A DNA stretch of 64,000 nt from Lachnospiraceae bacterium. Lineage in GTDB: Bacteria; Bacillota; Clostridia; Lachnospirales; Lachnospiraceae. Location: contig CAJTAL010000002.1 of the NCBI GenBank assembly GCA_910574285.1, positions 62,001 to 126,000 of the forward strand. The letters are read 5' to 3'. A model generated the notes under the pieces. The model saw only the letters and a program-made list of their open reading frames with translations, did no database searches and was not told the DNA's origin. Below, piece after piece: positions 51,034-58,984 of the stretch. The position numbers and the translations under genes were made by a program. How positions within the stretch are numbered: the stretch's first letter is position 1; each line of letters opens with the position of its first letter.

Positions 51034-52893
51034 ATGTCAATCACAGCTGAAACAGCGAAAGCTCATGCTCATGATCCAGCGGTATTATGTTGTAGAGCCG
51101 AAGGCGGCATTACAATTGAACCGGCGAATCTGGAAGATCCGGCAATCTTTGATGATTTGGTAGATTCAGGATTATTGAATCTTGACGGCTGTCTTACTAT
51201 CGAGGAGGTTCTTGGAGCAAAACTTGCAAAAACTTGTGATTCACTCTGCCCACTTACCGCAGATGTTGTGGAGGGTGCGAAAGCACCGAGCGCACCTGTT
51301 GAGGAGGCAGCGGAGGAAGAAGCACCTGCACCGGCAGTACCGGCAGTATCTGCACCGGCAGCAGCGCCTGCGGCAGGCGGAGTATTAAAGATCCATATCG
51401 GAGAAGGCAAGGATATCGATCTTGAGATTCCGGTAGGAGCACTTGGAGGCGGAAACGCAGTGGCAGCGGAAGTTCCTACAGCAGCAGCGGCAGCGGCAGT
51501 AGAGGCAGCGGCGCCTGCGGCAGCGTTGGAGGAGAAAGTTGTAAGGACTCTGACAAGAAAGCATTTCAAAATCACAGATGTTAAGAGAGGACCTGAGACG
51601 AAGATCGAGGGAACGACTCTTTATATCCGTGAAGGTATTGAAGCAGAAGTTATTGCCGATCAGGAATTGGTAAAAGATTTCCACCTGGAGATTATTACTC
51701 CTGATCTGTATCATACCTATTCCGAGACCATCATGGACGTTCAGCCAATTGCGACAAAAGAAGGCGACGATGATATCGGCTGCGGCGTTACAAGAGTACT
51801 TGACGGCGTCGTTATGATGCTGACTGGTGTCGATGAAGGCGGAGTTCAGATCGGTGAATTCGGTTCATCCGAAGGATATCTGGATGAGAACATCATGTGG
51901 GGACGCCCGGGATGTCCGGATAAGGGTGAGATTTTCATCAAAGGTAATATTGTTGTTCAGGAGAAGACGAACATGGAGCGCCGTGGACCTATGGCTGCTC
52001 ATACAGCTTTTGATATCATTACACAGGAGATCCGTGATGTGATGAAGAAGCTTGACGACAGTCTTGTGGCTGAGACCCAGGAGTTGAGACAGGTTCGCCG
52101 TCCTGGAAAGAAGAAAGTAGTTATTGTGAAAGAGATCATGGGACAGGGAGCTATGCATGATAACTTCATCCTGCCTGTAGAGCCTGTAGGTGTACTTGGC
52201 GCAAGAGCGAATGTTGATCTTGGTAATGTTCCGGTATGCGTATCTCCGCTTGAGGTTCTTGACGGATGTATTCATGCTTTGACATGTATCGGACCTGCAT
52301 CAAAAGAGATGTCCAGACATTACTGGAGAGAGCCGTTGGTTCTGGAAGCTCTTCATGATGAAGAAGTTGATCTTTGCGGCGTTGTATTTGTCGGTTCACC
52401 GCAGATTAACGCTGAGAAATTCTATGTATCCAAGAGAGTGGGGCACACTGTAGAGATGATGGATGCTGACGGAGCTTTCGTAACGACAGAAGGCTTTGGA
52501 AATAACCACATTGATTTTGCAAGCCACATCGAACAGATCGGTATGAGAGGAATTCCTGTAGTAGGTATGTCCTATTGTGCAGTTCAGGGAGCGCTTGTTG
52601 TTGGAAACAAATATATGCAGTATATGGTTGATAACAATAAGTCTGAGTCCGGTATTGAGAATGAGGTACTTGGATGTAATACGCTTTGTCCGGAGGATGC
52701 GGTACGCGCGCTCTCTATGCTGAAGTCAGCTATGGCGGGAGAAGCAGTAAAGGCCGCGGAGAAGAAGTGGAATCCGAACGTTAAGTCTTCAAACGTTGAG
52801 TTAATTGAGGCAGCGTATGGTAAGAAGATTGCACTCGTAGAGAATGAGCAGTCTCTGCCAATGAGCCAGAAACGTAAAGAGAAATACGATTAA
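51034..52893 (+). CDS. prdA: D-proline reductase proprotein PrdA
   Basis: The start at ATG 51034 follows AAGGAGGG and gives 619 residues. The N-terminal 80 residues precede an Ala/Pro/Glu-rich linker (about 82-170), then the reductase core. Cys418, in DGCIHALTCIGPASKEM, matches the proprotein cleavage site where the chain splits and the new N-terminus becomes a pyruvoyl group. The two products join PrdB to reduce D-proline to 5-aminovalerate in Stickland fermentation. The linker resembles those of carrier domains. Second gene of the prd operon. Confidence 0.95.
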   Translation: MSITAETAKAHAHDPAVLCCRAEGGITIEPANLEDPAIFDDLVDSGLLNLDGCLTIEEVLGAKLAKTCDSLCPLTADVVEGAKAPSAPVEEAAEEEAPAPAVPAVSAPAAAPAAGGVLKIHIGEGKDIDLEIPVGALGGGNAVAAEVPTAAAAAAVEAAAPAAALEEKVVRTLTRKHFKITDVKRGPETKIEGTTLYIREGIEAEVIADQELVKDFHLEIITPDLYHTYSETIMDVQPIATKEGDDDIGCGVTRVLDGVVMMLTGVDEGGVQIGEFGSSEGYLDENIMWGRPGCPDKGEIFIKGNIVVQEKTNMERRGPMAAHTAFDIITQEIRDVMKKLDDSLVAETQELRQVRRPGKKKVVIVKEIMGQGAMHDNFILPVEPVGVLGARANVDLGNVPVCVSPLEVLDGCIHALTCIGPASKEMSRHYWREPLVLEALHDEEVDLCGVVFVGSPQINAEKFYVSKRVGHTVEMMDADGAFVTTEGFGNNHIDFASHIEQIGMRGIPVVGMSYCAVQGALVVGNKYMQYMVDNNKSESGIENEVLGCNTLCPEDAVRALSMLKSAMAGEAVKAAEKKWNPNVKSSNVELIEAAYGKKIALVENEQSLPMSQKRKEKYD

Positions 52894-52909
52894 TCAGGTG
52901 TTGGATTAG

Positions 52910-53206
52910 ATGAATGACGAACGTTTGAAATATGGCGACAAGATCATATATATGGAAGGTGTCATCGTGGATGTGGACGACTGTAGTATCAGTATTGATC
53001 TGAAAGGGCGTCTGGGGTTTTTGAAAGCCCCGAAGCGGATGTTTATCTGTGACACTGAGCCGAAGGTGGGACAGGAAGTTGGTTTTCGTATGAGCTTCCC
53101 GGAACAGCTCGGTCCGGAGATTAATGATAAGTACGTCAGTAACATTGAAAAAGAACGGCGCAAACAAGATGAAATGCGTAAACGTTTGGATAATAAGGAG
53201 GTCTAA
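52910..53206 (+). CDS. Small conserved prd-operon protein (CBO2463/CBO2479 type)
   Basis: This 98-residue, charged protein begins MNDERLKYGDKIIYMEGVIVDVDD and continues with ISIDLKGRLGFLKAPKRMF, then a helical, basic C-terminus. It is the small gene regularly found between prdA and prdB. It starts 16 bases after prdA and ends two bases before prdB. The beta-rich N-terminal half suggests a small barrel. No catalytic residues are evident; a role in assembly or maturation of the reductase is an inference. Confidence 0.8.
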   Translation: MNDERLKYGDKIIYMEGVIVDVDDCSISIDLKGRLGFLKAPKRMFICDTEPKVGQEVGFRMSFPEQLGPEINDKYVSNIEKERRKQDEMRKRLDNKEV

Positions 53207-53208
53207 AA

Positions 53209-53934
53209 ATGAGTTTAACGGTTGTTAAAGGTTTACAATCAGAGATATTCGTTCCTATTACTCCACCGTCTGTATGGACTCCGGTAACAAAAGAGCTTAA
53301 GGATATGTCTATTGCTCTGGCTACTGCAGCGGGCGTCCATAAGAAAGATCAGGAAAGATTCAATCTTGCCGGTGATTTTACTTGGAGAAAGATAGAGAAT
53401 ACAACTCCATCAAGTGAATTGATGGTATCCCATGGAGGATATGATAACAGTGATGTTAACAAAGACATTAACTGTATGTTCCCGATTGACAGAATTCATG
53501 AGTTGGCTGCGGAAGGCTTCATCAGAGCTTGTGCTCCTGTACATGCAGGATTCATGGGCGGCGGCGGAAACCAGGAGAAGTTCAAAGGCGAGACCGGGCC
53601 GGCTATCGCACAGATGTTTAAGGAAGAGGATGTTGACGCAGTAGTTCTCACCGCTGGCTGAGGTACCTGCCACCGCTCTGCAGTATTGGTGCAGAGAGCG
53701 ATTGAAGAAGCTGGAATTCCTACTATTATTATTGCAGCTCTTCCTCCGGTTGTTCGTCAGACCGGAACTCCTCGTGCAGTTGCTCCGCTTGTTCCTATGG
53801 GAGCGAATGCGGGAGGCCCGCACAATGTTGAACAGCAGACACAGATCGTAAAGGCAACTCTGGAACAGTTGGTAGATATCCAGACACCTGGAAAGATTGT
53901 TCCTCTGCCATTCGAGTATGTTGCGAAGATATAA
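53209..53934 (+). CDS. prdB: D-proline reductase selenoprotein PrdB
   Basis: The gene reads through an in-frame UGA at 53659-53661 to the TAA at 53932, giving 241 residues with selenocysteine at position 151 in the sequence TAGUGTCHRS. Upstream it starts MSLTVVKGLQSEIFVPI; downstream REVIEEAGIPTI-like sequence continues the family (VQRAIEEAGIPTIII, PLVPMGANAGGPHN). Sec attacks the ring of D-proline bound to the PrdA pyruvoyl group. GGAGG precedes the ATG. A bacterial SECIS hairpin follows the UGA. A gene caller treating UGA as stop would split it in two. Confidence 0.96.
53674..53700 (+). promoter_or_regulatory. Bacterial SECIS element of prdB
   Basis: Starting 15 bases after the UGA, CTCTGCA (53676-53682) pairs with TGCAGAG (53690-53696) across the loop GTATTGG, extended by flanking GC pairs. 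Distance and stem-loop size fit SelB-recognised elements. Confidence 0.75.
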
Positions 53935-53942
53935 AAGGTATC

Positions 53943-53974
53943 AAAGGGCAGATGTTTGATGCATCTGTCCTTTT
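53943..53974 (+). terminator. Intra-operon hairpin between prdB and prdD
   Basis: AAAGGGCAGATG (53943-53954) pairs with CATCTGTCCTTT (53962-53973); the T run is short and part of the stem. It may act as a leaky terminator or protect the prdB 3' end. Confidence 0.55.
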
Positions 53975-53994
53975 ATAAATAGGGGGTGACTTAA

Positions 53995-54762
53995 TTGGCT
54001 GATGAAGTGAAGGATCTGAGAAAACTTGTGATCAAAGCATTCCATATGAGCGAGATAGAATGGGGCGAGCACAATGATATAAAAGTAGACGGAAAGATGA
54101 CGGTCAGCAAGGAGATGCTTGAAGAACTTGTAGCTGAGGAAGAATATATTGAGAAGATAGATCTTCAGATTATAAGGCCGGGCGATCATGACCGGTGGAC
54201 GAATACGATTATGGACATCATTCCGATCTCTACGAAGGTGCTTGGCAAGATAGGAGATGGGATTACACACACGGTTACGGGCGTATATGTCATGCTTACC
54301 GGCGTAGATGTGAACGGGAAGCAGTGTCATGAATTTGGCTCATCAGAGGGTAATCTAAAGGAACAATTGTATCTGAACCGTGCGGGCACTCCCGGAGATG
54401 ACGACTATATCATTTCCTTTGACGTGACCCTTGCTGCGGGTATGGGGCAGGAACGTCCTGGACCGACAGCGGCACACAGAGCCTGTGACAAATTCATTCA
54501 GAGCTATCGTGAGAAGCTTAAGAAGTTCCGAGGAGAGAAGTGTACTGAGAGGCATGAATATCATGATATCGTGCGGCCGGGCAAGAAGAGGGTATTGATT
54601 ATTAAGCAGGTAGCCGGGCAGGGCGCGATGTATGATACACACTTTTTTGCGGATGAACCGTCCGGAGTAGAAGGCGGACGTTCCATCATAGATATGGGCA
54701 ATATGCCGATCCTGGTGACGCCGAATGAATATCGAGACGGTATCATACGTTCTATGCAGTAA
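53995..54762 (+). CDS. prdD: PrdD, PrdA N-domain-like proline reductase protein
   Basis: The start is TTG 53995, seven bases after AGGGGGTGA; no ATG fits as well. The 255-residue protein aligns with the reductase core of PrdA (TGVDVNGKQCHEFGSSEGNL here, TGVDEGGVQIGEFGSSEGYL in PrdA) and ends in IDMGNMPILVTPNEYRDGI-IRSMQ, exactly where PrdA reaches its cleavage site. It is thus like the N-terminal product of PrdA. Together with PrdE it may form a PrdA-like partner; the role is not settled. Confidence 0.92.
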   Translation: MADEVKDLRKLVIKAFHMSEIEWGEHNDIKVDGKMTVSKEMLEELVAEEEYIEKIDLQIIRPGDHDRWTNTIMDIIPISTKVLGKIGDGITHTVTGVYVMLTGVDVNGKQCHEFGSSEGNLKEQLYLNRAGTPGDDDYIISFDVTLAAGMGQERPGPTAAHRACDKFIQSYREKLKKFRGEKCTERHEYHDIVRPGKKRVLIIKQVAGQGAMYDTHFFADEPSGVEGGRSIIDMGNMPILVTPNEYRDGIIRSMQ

Positions 54763-54776
54763 GGAGGTAGAGGAAT

Positions 54777-55256
54777 ATGGGAATAGGGCCATCAACTAAA
54801 GAGACTTCATTACATCACTTCAGGGATCCTCTTCTTGATGTAGTATCGAATGATACGGATCTGGATCTGATGGGAATTCTTCTGGTGGGGACACCGGATG
54901 ACAATAAGGACAAGATGCTGGTAGGAACCCGTTCGGCTGTTTGGGCGGAAGCGATGCGCGCCGACGGTGTGATCATCTCTTCGGACGGTTGGGGAAACAG
55001 CGACGTGGATTTCACGAATACATGCGAGCAGCTCGGAATCAGGGGAATTCCGGTAACCGGGCTTAATTTCAGCGGCACGGTGGCGCAATTCGTGGTTGTA
55101 AATGATTATCTGGACGGTATCATAGATATCAATAAGAGCGCAGATGGGACGGAGACCAATGTTGTTGGGGAAAATAATATGGTCGCGCTCGATTGCAGAA
55201 AGGCAATGGCGCTTCTGAAGTTAAAGATGCGTCAGAAAGATCAGAAAAGAGACTAA
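54777..55256 (+). CDS. prdE: PrdE, PrdA C-domain-like proline reductase protein
   Basis: The 159-residue protein begins MGIGPSTKETSLHHFRDPL, matching PrdA from its cleavage cysteine (CIGPASKEMSRHYWREPL). The rest aligns with the PrdA C-terminal product (SSDGWGNSDVDFTNTCEQLG against TTEGFGNNHIDFASHIEQIG). The Cys that becomes the pyruvoyl group is replaced by the start region, so it cannot form that cofactor in the same way. AAGGAGG precedes the ATG. Last gene of the prd operon, before a strong terminator. Confidence 0.92.
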   Translation: MGIGPSTKETSLHHFRDPLLDVVSNDTDLDLMGILLVGTPDDNKDKMLVGTRSAVWAEAMRADGVIISSDGWGNSDVDFTNTCEQLGIRGIPVTGLNFSGTVAQFVVVNDYLDGIIDINKSADGTETNVVGENNMVALDCRKAMALLKLKMRQKDQKRD

Positions 55257-55316
55257 ACTAAAAGGTATGGATTAGAGAGCGTTGTATAATAATTTATAAT
55301 GATTAGTAAAAGAAAA

Positions 55317-55346
55317 GGCACGACCTGTATGTCGTGCCCTTTCTTT
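55317..55346 (+). terminator. Terminator of the prd operon
   Basis: GGCACGAC (55317-55324) pairs with GTCGTGCC (55331-55338), flanked by A and T runs (CTTTCTTTTT). Confidence 0.88.
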
Positions 55347-55797
55347 TTGGTATGTCATTGAGAGGTTTTCCTCGTTGCATTGCAGTTTTGTCTTTATATA
55401 CAAAGCTGGGGAATGCTTCTCGCAAAGAGAATGTATATATTAATTGAGTCCACTGCTGCAAGAACGTTCTTGGGGGAAACGATCGGCAGCTGTGTAACTG
55501 CAAGTACAACCTTAACAGTGTATAACCATAATATATACTAAATACCAGATACATCTTTACGCTTTTTATTGTTAAGCGGTCATGTATTTAAGTTAACTTT
55601 AATATATCACCAATGTTTTAGAGTGTCAATACTCGGAAGCGGTGAAAATTAATTTTCATACAAAATAACAATTATTTATTATAAGAATACAAGATTTTTA
55701 TGCAACTTGATAGAAGGTTATTTCTAAGAGTATTTAGCTAATCAGGCAATTTGCACGTGCACATTTGGCGATTACCGCATAAGCTTATGTTCTGTAC
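55347..55797. other. Gene-free region after the prd operon
   Basis: About 450 bases without a convincing gene. A minus-strand 83-codon frame (55303-55554) overlaps the terminator and has no ribosome site or recognisable sequence. The second half (55560-55740) is strongly AT-rich. No repeats or tRNA seen; it may be degenerate sequence. Confidence 0.5.
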
Positions 55798-56337
55798 CTA
55801 TTTGTCAAGAGGAGGGGCTATGGGGCCGTGTTCAATTTCAGGGTGATGTTCGAGCATCCATTTGCGGAAGCTGTCAGCGTCGCCTTCGGTGAAAGAAGCC
55901 TTATCAAGCATGACTCCTTCGTTATATTCCCCTGATTTCAGTTTGAAATATGACTTTGCTTCTTCAAATCTTGCGATTTCGCTCCACTCTACTTTATTAT
56001 TGATCTTCCCGTTGATATATAAGGAGATGTTCTTCTCGCCGACAATTACTTTGCATGTCCAGTCTTTGCCGCCGAATTGCGTCTCTCTGGTAACCCGGAA
56101 TGTCTTGTCAGCGTGCATCCATCTGAAAAAGACTCCTCTGTATACTGCGACAAACGTCAGGAATGCCCCGACCGTCTGCCATCGCATGGGAGCACCTACC
56201 TTGCCGAAATATATCCAGCCAAATACTCCTGCGGCAAAGATAAAGCAGTATACATAAAAAACAGGTAACTTCCAGAACTTAGGAGTTGCCCATTTATCGT
56301 AACGTCTTCGATTCATTACATATTCGTTTATGAACAT
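55798..56337 (-). CDS. YcxB-like membrane protein
   Basis: I start at 56337 (MFINEYVMNRRR), which follows GGAGAAATC; an in-frame start at 56391 overlaps the upstream terminator hairpin. The 179-residue protein has two transmembrane helices (about 26-70) and a C-terminal YcxB-like domain of about 100 residues with YINGKINNKVEWSEIARFEE and a final FRKWMLEHHPEIE. These domains are beta-rich and face the cytoplasm; the function is unknown. It lies downstream of the sulfite-exporter-like gene on the same strand, separated by a terminator. Confidence 0.75.
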   Translation of the reverse strand: MFINEYVMNRRRYDKWATPKFWKLPVFYVYCFIFAAGVFGWIYFGKVGAPMRWQTVGAFLTFVAVYRGVFFRWMHADKTFRVTRETQFGGKDWTCKVIVGEKNISLYINGKINNKVEWSEIARFEEAKSYFKLKSGEYNEGVMLDKASFTEGDADSFRKWMLEHHPEIEHGPIAPPLDK

Positions 56338-56366
56338 TCTGATTTCTCCGATTTCTATAAATATAA

Positions 56367-56396
56367 ATGGCGGCCCGGTCAGAGCCGCCATTTATG
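56367..56396 (-). terminator. Terminator after the TauE/SafE-like gene
   Basis: On the minus strand AAATGGCGGC (56396-56387) pairs with GCCGCCATTT (56376-56367), followed by ATATTTATAG. Confidence 0.65.
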
Positions 56397-56445
56397 TAGA
56401 TATTAAAATTGCAACTTATAAATACCAAATATGATAATTATATTA

Positions 56446-57336
56446 TTAAGCTATTCCTGCTTTCTTGTCTTTGTTAGCAGCGCTGAGCAATGTGTATGAC
56501 GTCCACAGAAGAACTACACAAACAAGATTGATCAACCAGAACATCGGAAGGCTCGTAACAAGCTTCCATGCGATAAATACACCGATACATCCGCCGAGCG
56601 CGTTACCGATTGTGTGAGGAACATCGTATCTGTGAGTCTTAATAAACTCGATGGAACATGCAGGCATCAGAACCGCACAGGATCCCATGAATACAGGGAA
56701 ACAAGCGTCAGCATTAACACCGAGCAGAAGACATGTAGCCATACATGGAGCATACAGACCAAATCCGATATCCATCAGAGCGCCCCACAGGATGTTGAGA
56801 CCTGCAGCTACGATCAGTTTCCAGCCGGTCAGACCAGTTGCAGTACCAACGGTTCCGAAAGGACCAAATCCGGTATTCTTGCAGAGCATAATAAGAGCAA
56901 GAGGAATCATAACGAAACCAAGAGCATATCTAATCTTGTTCCGAGGCCACTTCGTTACGACTGTCGCAAATCCGAAGGAACCAACTGCCGCACAGACATA
57001 CATGATCCACAGGAACATAGGATCACAGTCTACGGAAGACGTGAAGATAAATGCCTCGAAGATAACCGGGAAAGTATCACCAATATTCAAGGTACCCGGA
57101 ATGTCGATATCGTCGATCTGATTAAAAAGTTTGTACATGAATGTGGACGGCGCGTAAGAACCGCATCCAAGAGTATCCAGGAAGTTTGCGATAATACCTA
57201 CCGTAAAACCGGACGCCCACTGCTTGCCGGTGGCTTCTTTTAACTTATCCATACGATTCTTGGCGATATCGAAGATAAGTCCAAGTCCTGTACCGGCCAC
57301 CAGTACACCGAATAAAATTTGTAGTGCTAGTAACAT
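56446..57336 (-). CDS. TauE/SafE (TSUP) family sulfite/anion exporter
   Basis: The 296-residue membrane protein has about eight helices in two halves, each with a family-type Gly-rich segment (VGIIANFLDTLGCGSYAPSTF in the first, split, and WGALMDIGFGLYAPCMATCLLLG in the second). TSUP proteins move sulfur-containing or organic anions. The gene lies on the minus strand next to the prd locus; a link with proline or sulfur use is possible but not shown. AGGAGAAG precedes the ATG, and a leader hairpin lies upstream at 57384-57411. Confidence 0.85.
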   Translation of the reverse strand: MLLALQILFGVLVAGTGLGLIFDIAKNRMDKLKEATGKQWASGFTVGIIANFLDTLGCGSYAPSTFMYKLFNQIDDIDIPGTLNIGDTFPVIFEAFIFTSSVDCDPMFLWIMYVCAAVGSFGFATVVTKWPRNKIRYALGFVMIPLALIMLCKNTGFGPFGTVGTATGLTGWKLIVAAGLNILWGALMDIGFGLYAPCMATCLLLGVNADACFPVFMGSCAVLMPACSIEFIKTHRYDVPHTIGNALGGCIGVFIAWKLVTSLPMFWLINLVCVVLLWTSYTLLSAANKDKKAGIA

Positions 57337-57738
57337 AAAACTTCTCCTCCAATCTTTAGATTATGATTCTAAAAGTTCTTTCCAGAGACGATACCCCGAT
57401 TTATCGTCTCTGATATAAATTTACCATTATACTGCGAAAAAGTCAATGAGTTATTATGTGAATTGCAGAGAAAATATGGAGAAAATGATTAAAAAGATCA
57501 GGGGATTTGAAAAGTATATAGTGCATATTGAATAAAAACAGTTTTCACTGATTCTAAATGCAGCTTAATAGCGTAAATGTGCAAAATGAGCGCGTAAAAG
57601 ATACGTTTTATGTCACATTGCGTCAAGATACTTGACATTTTGACATAAATACTTCACTATATAAAAAGTTCCCTGGTATATAGATGAACAGTAAACCAGG
57701 TACTTACGGCAGAGAGTAACGAGAGGGGAAGTGCAGAT
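57337..57738. other. Divergent intergenic region with dyad symmetries
   Basis: A minus-strand leader hairpin AGAGACGAT/ATCGTCTCT (57384-57392 with 57403-57411) lies ahead of the TauE-like gene. Toward the plus-strand gene, TCAAG-ATA-CTTGA (57622-57634) is a perfect inverted repeat, flanked by TGTCA (57611-57615) and TGACA (57641-57645) in outer symmetry. TTGACA at 57632-57637 is a possible -35 with no good -10 at 17 bases. An operator is likely. Confidence 0.5.
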
Positions 57739-58428
57739 ATGATCAGAAAAAAACCGGAGCTGATCGTGATGTTGACACACAATGACAGAACGGTCGAAAA
57801 TGCTTATAAGATTTTCGAACAGTGTAAAGATTCCAAAGCAGCTATCTTTGGATTTAAAGAAGAAGGAATACCGTTAGAAGAAATGAAAAGGCTATATTCA
57901 TATATGAAAGAATACGGTAAGACAACGGTGTTGGAAGTAGTATCTTATACGGAACAAGAATGTATGGACGGGGCGAAGACGGCATTGGAGTGTGGATGCG
58001 ACATTCTTATGGGAACAAAGTTCTTTGATTCGGTGAACGAGTTTTGTAAGAAGAATAAACTGAAATACATGCCCTTTGTTGGAACGGTGAAGGACCGTCC
58101 GTCTGTCCTGGAAGGCACAGTGGAGGAAATGGTGCAGGAGGCGGAGGCATGTCTTGCAAAAGGTGTTTGCGGGTTTGATTTATTGGGATACAGGTATACA
58201 GGGAACGCATCGGCGTTAATCAAAGAATTTGTGTCCCGGACAGACGCTCCGGTATGCGTTGCCGGCAGTATCAACAGTTATACAAGATTGGATGAAGTAA
58301 AAGACGCCGGGGCATGGGCGTTTACGATCGGCGGCGCTTTTTTTGAAAATAAATTCAACGGAACTATTTGTGAACAGATTGATAAAGTATGCAGTTATCT
58401 GGCTGCAGGAGAACAGACGAATGTTTAA
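57739..58428 (+). CDS. Predicted TIM-barrel protein of unknown function
   Basis: The 229-residue protein shows alternating beta/alpha pattern and ends with a phosphate-binding-like signature, VCVAGSINSYTRLDEVKDAG followed by AWAFTIGGAFF, as in NanE/HisF-type barrels. It begins KPELIVMLTHNDRTVENAYKIFEQ (from residue 5, split), with GFDLLGYRYTG at about 145. It may be an epimerase or aldolase-like enzyme, but I do not recognise a specific family. Its stop overlaps the start of the YqeG-like gene, so they are coupled. A dyad operator candidate lies upstream. Confidence 0.7.
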   Translation: MIRKKPELIVMLTHNDRTVENAYKIFEQCKDSKAAIFGFKEEGIPLEEMKRLYSYMKEYGKTTVLEVVSYTEQECMDGAKTALECGCDILMGTKFFDSVNEFCKKNKLKYMPFVGTVKDRPSVLEGTVEEMVQEAEACLAKGVCGFDLLGYRYTGNASALIKEFVSRTDAPVCVAGSINSYTRLDEVKDAGAWAFTIGGAFFENKFNGTICEQIDKVCSYLAAGEQTNV

Positions 58429-58984
58429 GATGTTTTATCCATATGAATACGCGGAGAGTGTCTTTGCTATTGATTATCATAAATTATATACGCTGGGGTA
58501 CAGAGGCGTGATTTTTGACATTGACAATACGCTGGTGCATCATGGAGAAGATTCTACGAAAGAAGTTGATCAACTGTTCCGGGAAATACATAAAGCAGGC
58601 TTGAAAACATTGCTTTTATCCAATAATGATACGGAAAGAATCGAGAGATTCCTGGCAAATATTGATTCACTCTATATTCCTGATGCTGATAAGCCAAAGG
58701 TGGATAATTATTATAAGGCGGTCAAAATGCTGGATATGAAGAAAGAAGAGGCTGTGTTCGTAGGAGATCAGTTGTTTACAGACATTTTCGGCGCGAACAG
58801 GTGTGGAATGGCCAATATACTGGTTAAATTTCTGCGGCATGAGGATGAGAAGAGATTCGGGAAAAGGAGAGCGTTGGAAAAGGTGATCCTAAAGTTTTAC
58901 AAACTGAACAAATTCTGCCAGCACAGGATTGGGGATATCTATAAAGAAGGAGGGCGTTCGGAGTATGCTGTGGAACAGAGATAA
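58421..58984 (+). CDS. YqeG-family HAD phosphatase
   Basis: The start at ATG 58421 overlaps the preceding stop and follows CAGGAGAAC. The 187-residue protein is a HAD IIIA-type phosphatase: DIDNTLVHHG (motif I), LLLSNNDTERIE (motif II) and VFVGDQLFTDIFGANR (motif IV). YqeG proteins are widespread in Firmicutes and probably dephosphorylate a phosphatidyl or small phosphate compound. A basic C-terminal tail (EKRFGKRRALEKVILKFYK) may bind membrane. It overlaps the following VanW-like gene by 20 bases. Confidence 0.88.
   Translation: MFKMFYPYEYAESVFAIDYHKLYTLGYRGVIFDIDNTLVHHGEDSTKEVDQLFREIHKAGLKTLLLSNNDTERIERFLANIDSLYIPDADKPKVDNYYKAVKMLDMKKEEAVFVGDQLFTDIFGANRCGMANILVKFLRHEDEKRFGKRRALEKVILKFYKLNKFCQHRIGDIYKEGGRSEYAVEQR

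Noticed and set aside
53209-53934. prdB as two genes or a pseudogene
   Set aside because: The UGA lies at the catalytic Sec site, with a SECIS hairpin after it.
55303-55554. Minus-strand frame of 83 codons after the prd operon
   Set aside because: It overlaps the prd terminator, lacks a ribosome site and resembles no family.
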